A stretch of DNA of 64,000 nt, from the NCBI GenBank assembly GCA_035255945.1, contig DATEZA010000319.1, positions 1-64,000 of the forward strand. Direction: 5' to 3'. A model generated the notes under the pieces. It worked only from the letters and a program-made list of their open reading frames with translations. It did not search any database and was not told the DNA's origin. Made by a program: the position numbers and the translations under genes. This DNA comes from JAJPHC01 sp035255945 (lineage in GTDB: Bacteria; Acidobacteriota; Thermoanaerobaculia; Gp7-AA8). Shown here piece by piece: positions 10,097 to 19,154 of this stretch. Every line of letters begins with the position of its first letter. The stretch's first letter is position 1.

Positions 10097-13000
10097 ATGG
10101 AGTTCTTTGTCTGGCTGCTCGCAACGGTGCTCGGTGTCATCGCGCTCGTTTCCGCGAAAGACGCGAAAAGACGCGCGACCAGCGCCGAGGATGAAACGCA
10201 GCATCTGCGCATCGCGCTGGAGAACCTCGGGAAGCGTGTAGCGGAGCTGCGGAAGATGGTGCAGGAGCCACGCGCCGAGCCGGTAGCTCCCGCGCCTGCG
10301 CCGCCGCCGCCACCTGAACCGGAACCCGTGCCCGAATCGGTGCCCGTGCCCATTCCGGAGCCTGTTTTCGTTGCGCCGGAGCCGGAACCTGTTCCAGTTC
10401 CGGAGCCGGTGGTCATCGAACCTCCACCTCCTCCGCCGCCCCCACCACCCATCACACCCCCCAAACCCGCCGCACCGGCGTTCGATTGGGAGAGCTTCAT
10501 CGGCGTCAAACTCTTCGCGGCGATCGCCGGCATCGCGCTGGTGCTCGCGGCGATCTTCTTCCTCAAATACTCCGTCGAGCACGGCTGGCTGCGTCCGCCG
10601 GTGCGGGCGGCGATCGGACTGCTCACCGGCGCGGTGCTGATCTGGATCTGCGAGCTGCGCATCGCACGCGACTACAAAGCGACGGCGAACTCGATGCATG
10701 GCGCCGGCATCGCCATCCTCTACGCCACGCTCTTCGCGATGTACGCGCGGTGGCATCTCATCGTCGCGCTCTTCGCGTTCGGGATGATGATCCTGGTGAC
10801 CGCGGTCGCGGTCTGGCTCTCGATCCGCCGCGAGTCCGTCTTCATCGCACTCCTCGGACTCCTCGGCGGCTTCGCCACGCCATGGCTCCTCTCGACCAAC
10901 GAGAACAAGCCGATCGGACTCTTCTCGTACCTGCTGCTGCTCAACGTCGGACTCGCGGTCGTCGCGTGGCGCCGCCGCTGGACGTCGCTCAGCATCGTCA
11001 GCCTGATCTTCACCGCGATTTATCAGTGGGGCTGGATCAGCAAGTTCCTCACCGCTTCGCAGCTCCCGCTCGCAGCCGGAATCTTCATCGTTTTCGCGAT
11101 GGCCGGCGCGGCGTCGCTCTGGGTTCGCCGCCGTGACGACGGCCAGCAGCGCACGTTCGACACCGCCGCGATCGCCGCTGCGATCCTGCCGCTGCTCTTC
11201 GCAATCTTCACTGCCGCCGTTCCCGCGTACGGCTCGCATTACAACGTGCTGTTCGGATTCCTGCTGATCGTCGTCGCGGGACTTGCCGCGATCGCGATCA
11301 TGCGCGGTCCCGCGTGGCTGCATCTCGTCGGCGGACTCACGACGCTGCTGGTGTTCGCGATCTGGCGTGGCACGTCGTTCACGCCGCTCGCATGGCCGGC
11401 GATCCTCGCCTGGATCGTCGCGTTCTTCGCGCTCTACCTCGGCACCGGCACGCGCTTCCGCACCACCGCCGTCTACACCGCGCCAGCGCTGCTCTTCATG
11501 TTCCCGACCCTCGTCGCGGCGAACGACTTCACCTCATCGCCCGGCCTCATCTTCACCGTCCTCTTCGTGTTGCTCGCCGCCGCCGCGATCTACGCGATCC
11601 GCTACGAAAACGGCATCGTCTACTTCCTCGCCGCGTTCTGCGCGATCGCGACGGAAGGCATCTGGTCCTCCCGCTTCCTCACGCACGAGCGGCTGCTGCA
11701 GGCGCTCGCGATCTACGCAATCTTCGCGATCTTCTTCCTCGGCGTGCCGATCCTCGCGCGGCGCTTCAACAAGCAGCTGAAGCCCGCCGGCGCACTCACC
11801 GCGCTCGTGCTCCTCAGCATCGGCATGCTGTTCTTCCTAGACGGCGGCCGCATCGCCGACGCGTCGCTGTGGGGACTCGCTCTCCTGCTCGCGATCCTCA
11901 ACGCCGGCGCGATGCTCGAAGCGCGGCTCATCCGCACGCCGCTGATGTCGATCATGGCCGCGGTGTTGTCGTGGGTCGTGATCGGCGTCTGGTGGGGCGC
12001 CGCGACGATCGAAATTTCGCTCATGCCTGCGCTGATGGTGGTCGGCGTATTCGGCGTGCTGATCGTGGCCGGCAACGTGCTCGCCAGCCGTCACTCCGGC
12101 GACGCGTCGAGCTTCGAAGGAAGTACGTACCTCGGTCTCGCCGGACATCTGTTCCTGCTCTTCGTCGCATCGCAGAAATCGCTCGCTTTCCCGCCGTGGA
12201 CAGTGTTCGCGATTCTCGGGCTACTCGATCTCGCGATCGGCGTCGCCGCGATTTACCTCAAGCGCGAAAAGCTGATGACCGCCGCCATCGCCGCATCACA
12301 ACTCGTGCTGCTCGTGTGGGCGACGCAATCGACCGTGCTGCCGTGGCCGAACGTCGCGCTGGGGATGATCGTCGCGATCGTGTTGTTCGCGATGATCTGG
12401 TTCTTCGTCGATCGGCGGTTCGGCGTTGCGGTGATCGCCGGTGTGTTCATCGGACAATTCGCGTGCGTCGTCGCGGGCCTCGACGCGCACCTTTACGCGA
12501 CTCTGCTGATCGCACACGCGCTGCTGATCGTGGCGCTGATGGTGGTCGCGTGGATCACCGGGCAGCACAAGGTTCTGCCGGTCGCGGCGATCGTCGGCGC
12601 GGTCGCCACCGCCGCCGCAAACCTCCCGGCCTGGCAGCAACAACTCACGTTCGCCGCCGTGATCTACGCGCTCTTCCTCGCGTATCCGCTGCTCCTCGGC
12701 AGGCGCGCGAAGCAGTCGCTCGCGCCGTATCTCGCCGCCGTTTTCGCCAGCGCGATGTTCTTCGGCTTCGCCTATCACGCGCTCCGCGTCGGCGGTTACG
12801 AACCGTACATCGGCGCGCTGCCCGTCGTGCAGGCGATCCTGATGCTCGTCCTTCTGTGGCGGTTGCTGGTGTGGGACCGCCCAGCCCGCGGTCTCGCCGG
12901 CGAGTCGCCGGCGCCACGCATGCTCTCGCGGCTCGCACTCGTCGCCGCGACGGTCCTCGGCTTCATCACGCTCGCCATTCCGCTGCAGCTCGACAAGGAG

Positions 13001-13645
13001 TGGATCACGATCGCCTGGGCGCTCGAAGGCGCGGCGCTGATCTGGCTCTTCCACCGCATCCCGCATCGCGGTCTGCTGATGTGGGGCGGCGGATTGCTCG
13101 CCGTCGTCTTCACGCGACTCGTGCTCAACCCTTCGGTGCTCGAGTATCACGCGCGCTCCGCAACGCGCGTTCTCAACTGGTACCTGTACACATACGCCGT
13201 CTGCGCGATTTCGATGTACGTCGCCGGCTATCTCTTTCCGCGCACGACGAAATGGATCGTCGCCGCGCTCAACGTCGCAGGCACCGTGCTGCTCTTCCTG
13301 CTCGTCAACATCGAGATCGCCGACTACTACTCGGCCGGCTCATCGCTCACCTTCAATTTCTGGTCGGCACCGCTCGCGCAGGTGCTGTCGTACACGATCT
13401 GGTGGGCGATCTTCGCGATCGCGATGCTCATCACCGGCATCGTGCTGCATCAGCGCGCGGTGCGTGTCGCGGCGATCGTGCTGCTCTCCGTCACGATCAT
13501 GAAGTGCTTCCTCCTCGACCTCTCGCACCTCGGCGGCCTCTATCGCGTCGGCTCGCTGCTCGGCCTCGCCGCATCGCTCGTGCTCGTCGGATTGCTGTTG
13601 CAGAAGTTCGTCCTTCGCAAGGCGGCGGAGACGAGCGCGGCATGA
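10097..13645 (+). CDS. DUF2339 polytopic membrane protein
   Basis: An 1182-residue protein: an N-terminal membrane helix, a short coiled coil (about 24-55), a Pro/Glu-rich spacer (about 60-130), then the DUF2339 start FDWESFIGVKLFAAIAGI and roughly 30 predicted membrane helices to the C-terminus. The function of DUF2339 is not established. The stop overlaps the next ATG (ATGA), and the partner is DUF3999-like, a pairing common for this family and seen here. A loop near residues 932-940 (RGLAGESPAPR) is encoded by a short GC-rich palindrome. Confidence 0.9.
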   Translation: MEFFVWLLATVLGVIALVSAKDAKRRATSAEDETQHLRIALENLGKRVAELRKMVQEPRAEPVAPAPAPPPPPEPEPVPESVPVPIPEPVFVAPEPEPVPVPEPVVIEPPPPPPPPPPITPPKPAAPAFDWESFIGVKLFAAIAGIALVLAAIFFLKYSVEHGWLRPPVRAAIGLLTGAVLIWICELRIARDYKATANSMHGAGIAILYATLFAMYARWHLIVALFAFGMMILVTAVAVWLSIRRESVFIALLGLLGGFATPWLLSTNENKPIGLFSYLLLLNVGLAVVAWRRRWTSLSIVSLIFTAIYQWGWISKFLTASQLPLAAGIFIVFAMAGAASLWVRRRDDGQQRTFDTAAIAAAILPLLFAIFTAAVPAYGSHYNVLFGFLLIVVAGLAAIAIMRGPAWLHLVGGLTTLLVFAIWRGTSFTPLAWPAILAWIVAFFALYLGTGTRFRTTAVYTAPALLFMFPTLVAANDFTSSPGLIFTVLFVLLAAAAIYAIRYENGIVYFLAAFCAIATEGIWSSRFLTHERLLQALAIYAIFAIFFLGVPILARRFNKQLKPAGALTALVLLSIGMLFFLDGGRIADASLWGLALLLAILNAGAMLEARLIRTPLMSIMAAVLSWVVIGVWWGAATIEISLMPALMVVGVFGVLIVAGNVLASRHSGDASSFEGSTYLGLAGHLFLLFVASQKSLAFPPWTVFAILGLLDLAIGVAAIYLKREKLMTAAIAASQLVLLVWATQSTVLPWPNVALGMIVAIVLFAMIWFFVDRRFGVAVIAGVFIGQFACVVAGLDAHLYATLLIAHALLIVALMVVAWITGQHKVLPVAAIVGAVATAAANLPAWQQQLTFAAVIYALFLAYPLLLGRRAKQSLAPYLAAVFASAMFFGFAYHALRVGGYEPYIGALPVVQAILMLVLLWRLLVWDRPARGLAGESPAPRMLSRLALVAATVLGFITLAIPLQLDKEWITIAWALEGAALIWLFHRIPHRGLLMWGGGLLAVVFTRLVLNPSVLEYHARSATRVLNWYLYTYAVCAISMYVAGYLFPRTTKWIVAALNVAGTVLLFLLVNIEIADYYSAGSSLTFNFWSAPLAQVLSYTIWWAIFAIAMLITGIVLHQRAVRVAAIVLLSVTIMKCFLLDLSHLGGLYRVGSLLGLAASLVLVGLLLQKFVLRKAAETSAA

Positions 13646-15519
13646 TCGCGATTCTGTTCGCCGCATTGCTGACACGCACGATCACTCCCGCGAACACAGG
13701 TCCGAATCGCATCGATCCAGACGTCGAGCTCCTCGCCCACGCGCGGCCCGACCTCGGCGATCTGCGGCTCATCGACGCGAGCGGCCACGAAGTGCCGTAC
13801 CTCGTGATCGCGCCCGCGTCGCACGATCCGAACTGGCTCGACGGCCGCGTGCTCCCGATCGCGAAAACCAAAACGACCTCCGGCTTCGAGCTCGACCTCG
13901 GCGCCGTGCACTCCATCGATCGCATCCGCATCGACGGCATCGCGACGCCGTTCCTTAAACGCGCGCAACTCGAAGGGAGCGGCGATCGCACGCACTGGAC
14001 GATGCTCGCCGCCGACGCCACCGTCTTCGATCTTCCCGACGAAAAGCTGAAGAACGTCGAGATCGCGTTCGAGCCCGGCGACTATCGCTATCTGCGCATC
14101 ACGTGGAACGATCGCAACAGCGCAGTCGTCACGAACGCCGGCGAAGTCTCCGCGCGACTCCACGATTCCAACACGCCGTCCGAGCCGGCGCGCGTACCGC
14201 TCGCGTTCCGCAAGATCTCGAGCGAGCCGCAGAAGTCGCGCTATCACATCACGCTGCCCGGCGCGCAGCTGCCGATCGCCGCAATCGAAGCGGCCGTGAC
14301 GAACGGCGAAGTGTTCCGCGAAGCGTCGGTCTACGAGCCGCATCTCGAAAACGGCCGCATCCTTCCGCAGCTCCTCGGCACATCGACGCTCAAACGCGCG
14401 GAGCGCTTCGGCGGCGTCGCAGCCGACATGGCGGTGAAGATCGCACATCCGGGCGGCGTCGATCTCGAGCTCGTCGTCGACGACAGCAACAATCCGCCGC
14501 TTGCGCTCACCAGCATCGACGCGAAGCTCGCGCCGCTGCCCTGGATCTGGTTCGAAAGCGCCGACGGAGCACCGATCACCGCGCGCTACGGCGATCCGCA
14601 AACCACCGCGCCGCGGTACGACCTCGAGGCCTCGCGCTCGACGATTGCGAAGAGCTCACCGCCCGTCGCGCGTTGGGAAGGCGTTGCTCATCCGACGAAC
14701 GTCCCGCAGGAGACGACGACCATCGCATCGTTCCGCGGCGCGACGGTCGATCGCAACGACTTCCGCTGGGCACGTGCGATCCCGAGCTCGCCCGCGGGCG
14801 TCACGCGACTCGCGCTCGATGCCGATGTGCTCTCGCACAGCCGCAGCATCGCGGACGTGCGCATCGTCGACGAGAAAGACCAGCAGATCCCGTACATCGC
14901 CGAATATCCGGCGTCGCCGCTCACGCTCGCGCTGAAAGTCCCGGAGCGTGCGGCCGACGGGAAGAGCTCGCGGTATTCGTTCGAGCTGCCGTACGACACG
15001 CTGCCCGAGGGCTCGCGCATCGTGTTCACGACCTCGGCGCATGTGTTCGAGCGCGCGGTCACGCTGCGCAAACCGGCGGATGAGAGTCATGGCCGCGAGC
15101 CGGCGACGATCGACAGCGCGACGTGGAGCAGCAATCAGCCCGAGGTCGCGCCGCCGGTGCTCGTGTTCGGCCTGCCGCGCGCGAAGCATGTCGAGCTGCT
15201 CGTCGACGAAGGGGACAACGCGCCGCTGCCGCTCACCTCGGCGACGATCGAGATGCCGGCCGTCGCGCTGCGCTTCTACAACTCCGGAGCTCCGCTCACG
15301 CTGCTGTACGGCAATGCGCGCGCCTCGGCGCCGCAATACGATCTCGCGCTGCTCGCGCCGCGCGTCCTGGGCGAGCCGGCGCACGACGTGATGCTCGGCG
15401 CGATGACTGGGCCCGGTGCGGAGCCCGGCTCCGTCGACGCAAAGATTTTCTGGCTCGCACTCGCGCTCGCAACGGTCATCCTGCTCGCGATCCTCGCGCG
15501 CCTCGTGCGCTCCCGCTAA
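13642..15519 (+). CDS. DUF3999-like exported protein
   Basis: A 625-residue protein. A short hydrophobic N-terminus (MIAILFAALLTRTITP) suggests export, and a C-terminal membrane helix (IFWLALALATVILLAILARL) followed by Arg residues anchors it. The middle is beta-rich and contains DLGDLRLIDASGHEVPYLV, repeated in variant form as SHSRSIADVRIVDEKDQQIPYIAEY, matching the DUF3999 pattern. The start overlaps the stop of the DUF2339 gene by 4 bases, so the two are translationally coupled and probably form a membrane complex. The reading frame stays open far upstream on this strand, but that part has no protein-like composition. The stop lies one base before a repeat array. Confidence 0.88.
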   Translation: MIAILFAALLTRTITPANTGPNRIDPDVELLAHARPDLGDLRLIDASGHEVPYLVIAPASHDPNWLDGRVLPIAKTKTTSGFELDLGAVHSIDRIRIDGIATPFLKRAQLEGSGDRTHWTMLAADATVFDLPDEKLKNVEIAFEPGDYRYLRITWNDRNSAVVTNAGEVSARLHDSNTPSEPARVPLAFRKISSEPQKSRYHITLPGAQLPIAAIEAAVTNGEVFREASVYEPHLENGRILPQLLGTSTLKRAERFGGVAADMAVKIAHPGGVDLELVVDDSNNPPLALTSIDAKLAPLPWIWFESADGAPITARYGDPQTTAPRYDLEASRSTIAKSSPPVARWEGVAHPTNVPQETTTIASFRGATVDRNDFRWARAIPSSPAGVTRLALDADVLSHSRSIADVRIVDEKDQQIPYIAEYPASPLTLALKVPERAADGKSSRYSFELPYDTLPEGSRIVFTTSAHVFERAVTLRKPADESHGREPATIDSATWSSNQPEVAPPVLVFGLPRAKHVELLVDEGDNAPLPLTSATIEMPAVALRFYNSGAPLTLLYGNARASAPQYDLALLAPRVLGEPAHDVMLGAMTGPGAEPGSVDAKIFWLALALATVILLAILARLVRSR

Positions 15520-15520
15520 G

Positions 15521-15905
15521 GAGCGCGGACGTCTCGTCCGCAGTCGCTGCGCGTCTCGCGCGGCGACTTTATGCCCGTGCTCCGCAGGACACCACGTAGT
15601 CGCGATGCGGCGACTTACCTGCGTGCCAGGCGAGACGCCTGACACGTGCGGGCAAGATGCCCGCGCTCCGAGGGACACCACGTCGTCGCGATGCGGCGCG
15701 CGGCTCGTGCGCTCACGCTGTGGAGCGCGGACGTCTCGTCCGCAGTCGCTGCGCGTCTCGCGCGGCGACTTTATGCCCGTGCTCCGCAGGACACCACGCG
15801 GTCGCTATTCGGCGACTTACCTGCGTGCCAGGCGAGACGCCTGACACGTGCGGGCAAGATGCCCGCGCTCCGCGGGACACCACGTCGTCGCGATGCGGCG
15901 CGCGG
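15521..15905. repeat. Tandem duplication of a 201-bp palindromic element
   Basis: The block beginning GGAGCGCGGACGTCTCGTCC at 15521 recurs at 15722 with only a few changes, so about 1.9 copies of a 201-bp unit lie head to tail. Each unit has self-complementary parts (GGACGTCTCGTCC; CCAGGCGAGACGCCTG; GGGCAAGATGCCC). A related but diverged element lies at 26970-27074. No spacer structure suggests CRISPR. Confidence 0.88.
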
Positions 15906-16182
15906 ACCATTTCGGAAACGCGCGGGTCAGCCAGACGTAGCCGAGCATCAGCACATTCATCGCGACGACGAGCGCGATCGAGTCGAAGCGCGACATCAGC
16001 GGCACATGCGCCGCGGGCCAGCGAATGAGCAACGCGTCGACGCCGGCGACGAGCAGCAGTTGCGAGATGTCGCGGAACAGTGCGCGGCGGCGTGCGCGGC
16101 GGATCGCCGGCCGCGGGTCGCAATGAACGACCGGCGGGCAGCCGCGATGGGAGATGCCGGGGAGCAGTTCAGATCGGGGCAT
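15817..16182 (-). CDS. Small two-helix membrane protein with repeat-derived C-terminus
   Basis: A 121-residue reading frame. Two hydrophobic segments (LFRDISQLLLVAGVDALLI and FDSIALVVAMNVLMLGYVWL) flank a short polar loop, a credible small inner-membrane protein of no known family. From about residue 95 the sequence (IATTWCPAERGHLARTCQ) is simply the translation of the 201-bp repeat, so the original C-terminus was probably replaced when the repeat arrived. No strong ribosome binding site is seen. It may be a pseudogene or a genuine small protein. Confidence 0.5.
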   Translation of the reverse strand: MPRSELLPGISHRGCPPVVHCDPRPAIRRARRRALFRDISQLLLVAGVDALLIRWPAAHVPLMSRFDSIALVVAMNVLMLGYVWLTRAFPKWSARRIATTWCPAERGHLARTCQASRLARR

Positions 16183-16250
16183 CGCACCCGGTGCAGCAAC
16201 CGGGTGCGTCCGATTATTTCAAATAACTGTTCAGCTTACCGCGATTGGGA

Positions 16251-16328
16251 GGCCCTCATCCGGCCTTCGGCCACCTTCTCCCCGCAAGCGGGGCGAAGGT
16301 CAATGGTGCCGAAGGCGGGTGAGGGGCT
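16251..16328. repeat. CCCTCATCCGG palindrome family, copy 1
   Basis: GGCCCTCATCCGGCCTTCGG, then CCACCTTCTCCCCGC-AAGC-GGGGCGAAGG and a closing GCGGGTGAGGGGC form a nested hairpin. Related copies lie at 23088-23155 and 25275-25319. It ends about 3 bases before the stop codon of the next leftward gene, so it could end its transcription. Confidence 0.8.
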
Positions 16329-16330
16329 TT

Positions 16331-17593
16331 TCACCGCATCCGAATGGTCTGCCCGATGTAGTCTCCGTCCGCGTCCCGGTACGCCTTCACCACCACCGCA
16401 TCTCCTTTTTTCAGCTTGTCCGCAGTGGTGTGCGTCCCGGCCTTCTGTCTCACGACGAAGTCATCCGTAACATAGATGTGGAACTGCGCACCGGTCTTCG
16501 ATTCGGTCACGATCAGCGTCGGCCCATTCGTCAGCGTGTCGCTCACCGTTCCCCAGATCGTCGCCACCGCGAGCACTGCGGGCGGCGCGACTACCGGCCC
16601 GGGCGTCGGACCCGGCAGCGAGTTGTCGTTCGCGTCGACGAACCGCACGGTCGTCGCGGATAACAGATCGGGAGTCGAGCCGAACGAGCCGGTGATCGTC
16701 ACGCGATCGCCTGCCTGCACGTCGCGCGCGCGGATGCGGGCACCGCTCGCGTCGTACGCATTCGTCAGGTCGACACGTACTTCGCCGCGTCCGGTATCGA
16801 CGCGCACCATCTCCGTCGCGCGATCGATGCGCGTGATCCGGCCTTCGACCTGGGTCACGCTGCGCGTCGTGCCGCCCTCCTGAATGCTCCGCACCACTTC
16901 CATCGAGCGCGCCGTCACTTCACCGCCGGTGGTCGAGGTCGACTGCGGCTCGATGCGCACTCGATCGCCGATCTCGAGGTTGCTGATCTGATACGTCTGA
17001 CCGCCGTAGAACACTGGCGTGTTGCGCGTCGCGCGGATGGTCATCATCTCGCGGCGATCGGTCTCCACCACGACGCGTCCTTCGTCCGCATTCACCTGCC
17101 GCACGACGCCTTCGACGCGGCCGTAGACCGTGACATCGGACGCCGAAGGCGCGGTGGTCGGCGTCGAGATCGTGTTCGGCGGACGCGTGTCGCCGACGCC
17201 GGTCGGGCCCGCAGGAACGCTGCGGCCGAGGAGCGTGACGAATTCCGCGCCGATGGCGTGATTGCCGCGGCCGATGCCGCGCACCTCCACGCGGTCGCCG
17301 AGCCGAAGATTGCTGAAGCCTTTGGTGCCGACGAAGATCTCCGGCTGGCCGTTGATGACGCCGCCGAAGCCGTTGTACTGCGTCGACACGGTATCGGCGA
17401 TGACCGGAACACGCATGTGGATGTCGTTGTCGGGCGAGAGTTGGAACCGGCTCGCCCCTTCCTCGATGTCGACGATGGAGCCGACGATCGATCCGCGGGC
17501 GCCTTCGCCGACGTCCGACGCTGTCCGCCACTGAGGACTACTTTGTCCGAAAGCGGACAGAGCGAGCACGCAGAGCACGAGGATTCGTCTCAT
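16331..17593 (-). CDS. Secreted protein with four OB-like (DUF5666-type) repeats
   Basis: A 420-residue protein. The start at 17593 is chosen because an AGGAGG site lies 6 bases upstream and the signal peptide MRRILVLCVLALSAFGQ follows; an earlier ATG at 17620 is less likely. Four units of about 60-70 residues recur, each with a pattern such as GSIVGSIVDIEEGASRFQL..LRLGDRVEVRG; the others begin at VTVYGRVEGVV, QVEGRITRID and ATIWGTVSDTL, and end in GDRVRIE, GDRVTITG and GDAVVVKAYRD. This resembles DUF5666 beta-barrel repeats. A Pro-rich hinge separates units three and four. The function is unknown. Confidence 0.82.
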   Translation of the reverse strand: MRRILVLCVLALSAFGQSSPQWRTASDVGEGARGSIVGSIVDIEEGASRFQLSPDNDIHMRVPVIADTVSTQYNGFGGVINGQPEIFVGTKGFSNLRLGDRVEVRGIGRGNHAIGAEFVTLLGRSVPAGPTGVGDTRPPNTISTPTTAPSASDVTVYGRVEGVVRQVNADEGRVVVETDRREMMTIRATRNTPVFYGGQTYQISNLEIGDRVRIEPQSTSTTGGEVTARSMEVVRSIQEGGTTRSVTQVEGRITRIDRATEMVRVDTGRGEVRVDLTNAYDASGARIRARDVQAGDRVTITGSFGSTPDLLSATTVRFVDANDNSLPGPTPGPVVAPPAVLAVATIWGTVSDTLTNGPTLIVTESKTGAQFHIYVTDDFVVRQKAGTHTTADKLKKGDAVVVKAYRDADGDYIGQTIRMR

Positions 17594-17633
17594 GAAAACC
17601 TCCTGAATAGCAGTAAGCACGCCTATCGCGTTG

Positions 17634-17730
17634 TGTCATTCCGAGCCGCGAAGACGGTCGAGGAATCCCCTGCCGAAGCACGATGAGCGCTCCGTCGGCA
17701 GGGGATTCCTCGACTTCGCTCGGAATGACA
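17634..17730. repeat. TCATTCCGAG palindrome
   Basis: TGTCATTCCGAG at one end pairs with CTCGGAATGACA at the other, and TCGAGGAATCCCCTGCC pairs with GGCAGGGGATTCCTCGA. The hairpin fills the gap between guaD (ending 17737) and the promoter side of the OB-repeat gene. It resembles the element at 31561-31657 in outline. Confidence 0.88.
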
Positions 17731-17736
17731 CGATCA

Positions 17737-19017
17737 TCATCGCGCCGCGACTTTTCGTCCCGCAATCCACGCCTCACGTACGACGCGATCGTCACCCATG
17801 AAGATTAGACCGGCCAGGAGGTCTTCAAGTGACGATGCCCGGTCGCTGCGCATCGAAATGAGCGGCGTGGCGTGCAGGTCGAGGACGATAAAATCGGCCG
17901 ATTTTCCCGCTTCGATGCTCCCCGTTTCCTTGTCCAGCGACAACGCGCGCGCGCCGCCGAGGGTCGCCAGATACCAGAGCTGAAACGGACTGAGCGACAC
18001 GCCCTGCACGATCTGCACTTTGTACGCGTCGGCCATCGCGGTGAGCATCGACGGTGTCGTTCCAGCGCCGATGTCGCTGCCGAGCCCCACCCCGACGCCT
18101 GCCTTCAGCACGCGGAACAGCGGGAAGAGGCCGCTGCCGAGGAACAGGTTCGAGTTCGGACAGTGCGAGATGCGCGAGCGGCGCTGGCTCAGCAGATCGA
18201 GCTCTTCGTCGCTGAGGTAGACGCCATGTGCGAGCACGGTTTTCTCGTCGAGCAGGCCGTAGTCGTCGTACACATCCGCGTACTCGGCCTCGGCGAAGAG
18301 CTGCTGCACCCAGAGCACTTCGTTGCGATTCTCGGAGATGTGCGTGTGGACGTACGCGTCAGGGAACTCGCGCTTGAGATCGCCGGCGAAGCGAAGCAGC
18401 TCCGGCGTCGATGTCGGCGCGAAACGGGGCGTGATCGCGTAACGGAGCAGTCCGCGGTTATGCCATTTCGTCAGCAGCTCGCGGCTCTGGTCGTACGACG
18501 TGCGCGGATCCTCCAGAAGAAAATCGGGCGCGTTACGATCCATCATGTTTTTGCCGATAATTCCGCGGAAACCGCGGCGTTCGGCCTCGGCGAAGAAGAT
18601 CTCGGTCGCTTCGTAGTGGATGGTCGAGAAGATCAGAGCGCAGAGCGTGCCGTTGCGCAGCAGCTCGTCGAAGAACAAGCGCGCGATCACTTCCGCGTGC
18701 TTCGGATCCGCGAACTTCGCCTCGGTCGGAAACGTGTAGCGGTTCAGCCACTGCAGCAGATCGCCGCCGTACGAGCCGATCATCTCGAGCTGCGGCGCGT
18801 GCAGATGCGTGTCGAAGAAGCCGGGCGAGATCAGCGCGTGACGGCCGAGGTCGGTGACTTCGCCTTCGGGACGATCGTTCCAGTCGCCGGCGCCGGCGAT
18901 CCGTCCGTCATCAACAGCGAGGTACCCGTCTTCGTATGTGCGATAGGAGCTCGCGATGTCGCCCGACGCGAACGGATCGGACAGAGGCGTAAAGATCCGC
19001 GAGCGGAAAATCTGCAC
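17737..19017 (-). CDS. guaD: Guanine deaminase
   Basis: An amidohydrolase of about 426 residues that converts guanine to xanthine and ammonia. The metal-binding HxH (FFDTHLHAPQ), the HTHISEN segment, LAHGVYLSDEE and GLGSDIGAG are all present and match guanine deaminase rather than other amidohydrolases. I chose the GTG at 19017 (QIFRSRIFTPL) because the protein family begins at about this point; a GTG at 19047 would add ten unconserved residues. A TACAAT box lies 7 bases before the chosen start, so a leaderless transcript is possible. A nested palindrome lies upstream. Confidence 0.9.
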   Translation of the reverse strand: MQIFRSRIFTPLSDPFASGDIASSYRTYEDGYLAVDDGRIAGAGDWNDRPEGEVTDLGRHALISPGFFDTHLHAPQLEMIGSYGGDLLQWLNRYTFPTEAKFADPKHAEVIARLFFDELLRNGTLCALIFSTIHYEATEIFFAEAERRGFRGIIGKNMMDRNAPDFLLEDPRTSYDQSRELLTKWHNRGLLRYAITPRFAPTSTPELLRFAGDLKREFPDAYVHTHISENRNEVLWVQQLFAEAEYADVYDDYGLLDEKTVLAHGVYLSDEELDLLSQRRSRISHCPNSNLFLGSGLFPLFRVLKAGVGVGLGSDIGAGTTPSMLTAMADAYKVQIVQGVSLSPFQLWYLATLGGARALSLDKETGSIEAGKSADFIVLDLHATPLISMRSDRASSLEDLLAGLIFMGDDRVVREAWIAGRKVAAR

Positions 19018-19053
19018 GGGCGAATTGTACGCGGTGCTCTGACACACGGGTTT

Positions 19054-19148
19054 CGGCGGCGCAACGTCGCCTCCGGTCTATTTTCCGGGCGCGAATGCAA
19101 GCATTCGTGCCCGGGCGCGTGGCGACCGGAGGCGACGGTGCGCCGCCG
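19054..19148. repeat. Nested palindrome between guaD and TPR-thioredoxin gene
   Basis: CGGCGGCGCA..CGCCTCCGGTC (19054-19078) pairs with GACCGGAGGCG..TGCGCCGCCG (19124-19148), and an inner hairpin, GGGCGCGAATGC / GCATTCGTGCCC, lies in the loop. It ends 6 bases before the stop codon of the leftward TPR-thioredoxin gene. Confidence 0.85.
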
Positions 19149-19154
19149 AGACGT

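Noticed and set aside
11314..13641. Upstream extension of the DUF3999-like frame by about 770 codons
   Set aside because: The region overlaps the DUF2339 gene in another frame; the extension is Arg/Ala-rich without protein-like features, and the ATGA overlap marks the true start at 13642.
15521..15905. CRISPR array
   Set aside because: Only about two copies of a 201-bp unit with no unique spacers between short repeats.
16190..16213. GCACCCGGT / ACCGGGTGC hairpin as a terminator
   Set aside because: No T tract follows on either strand and no gene ends there; left unassigned.
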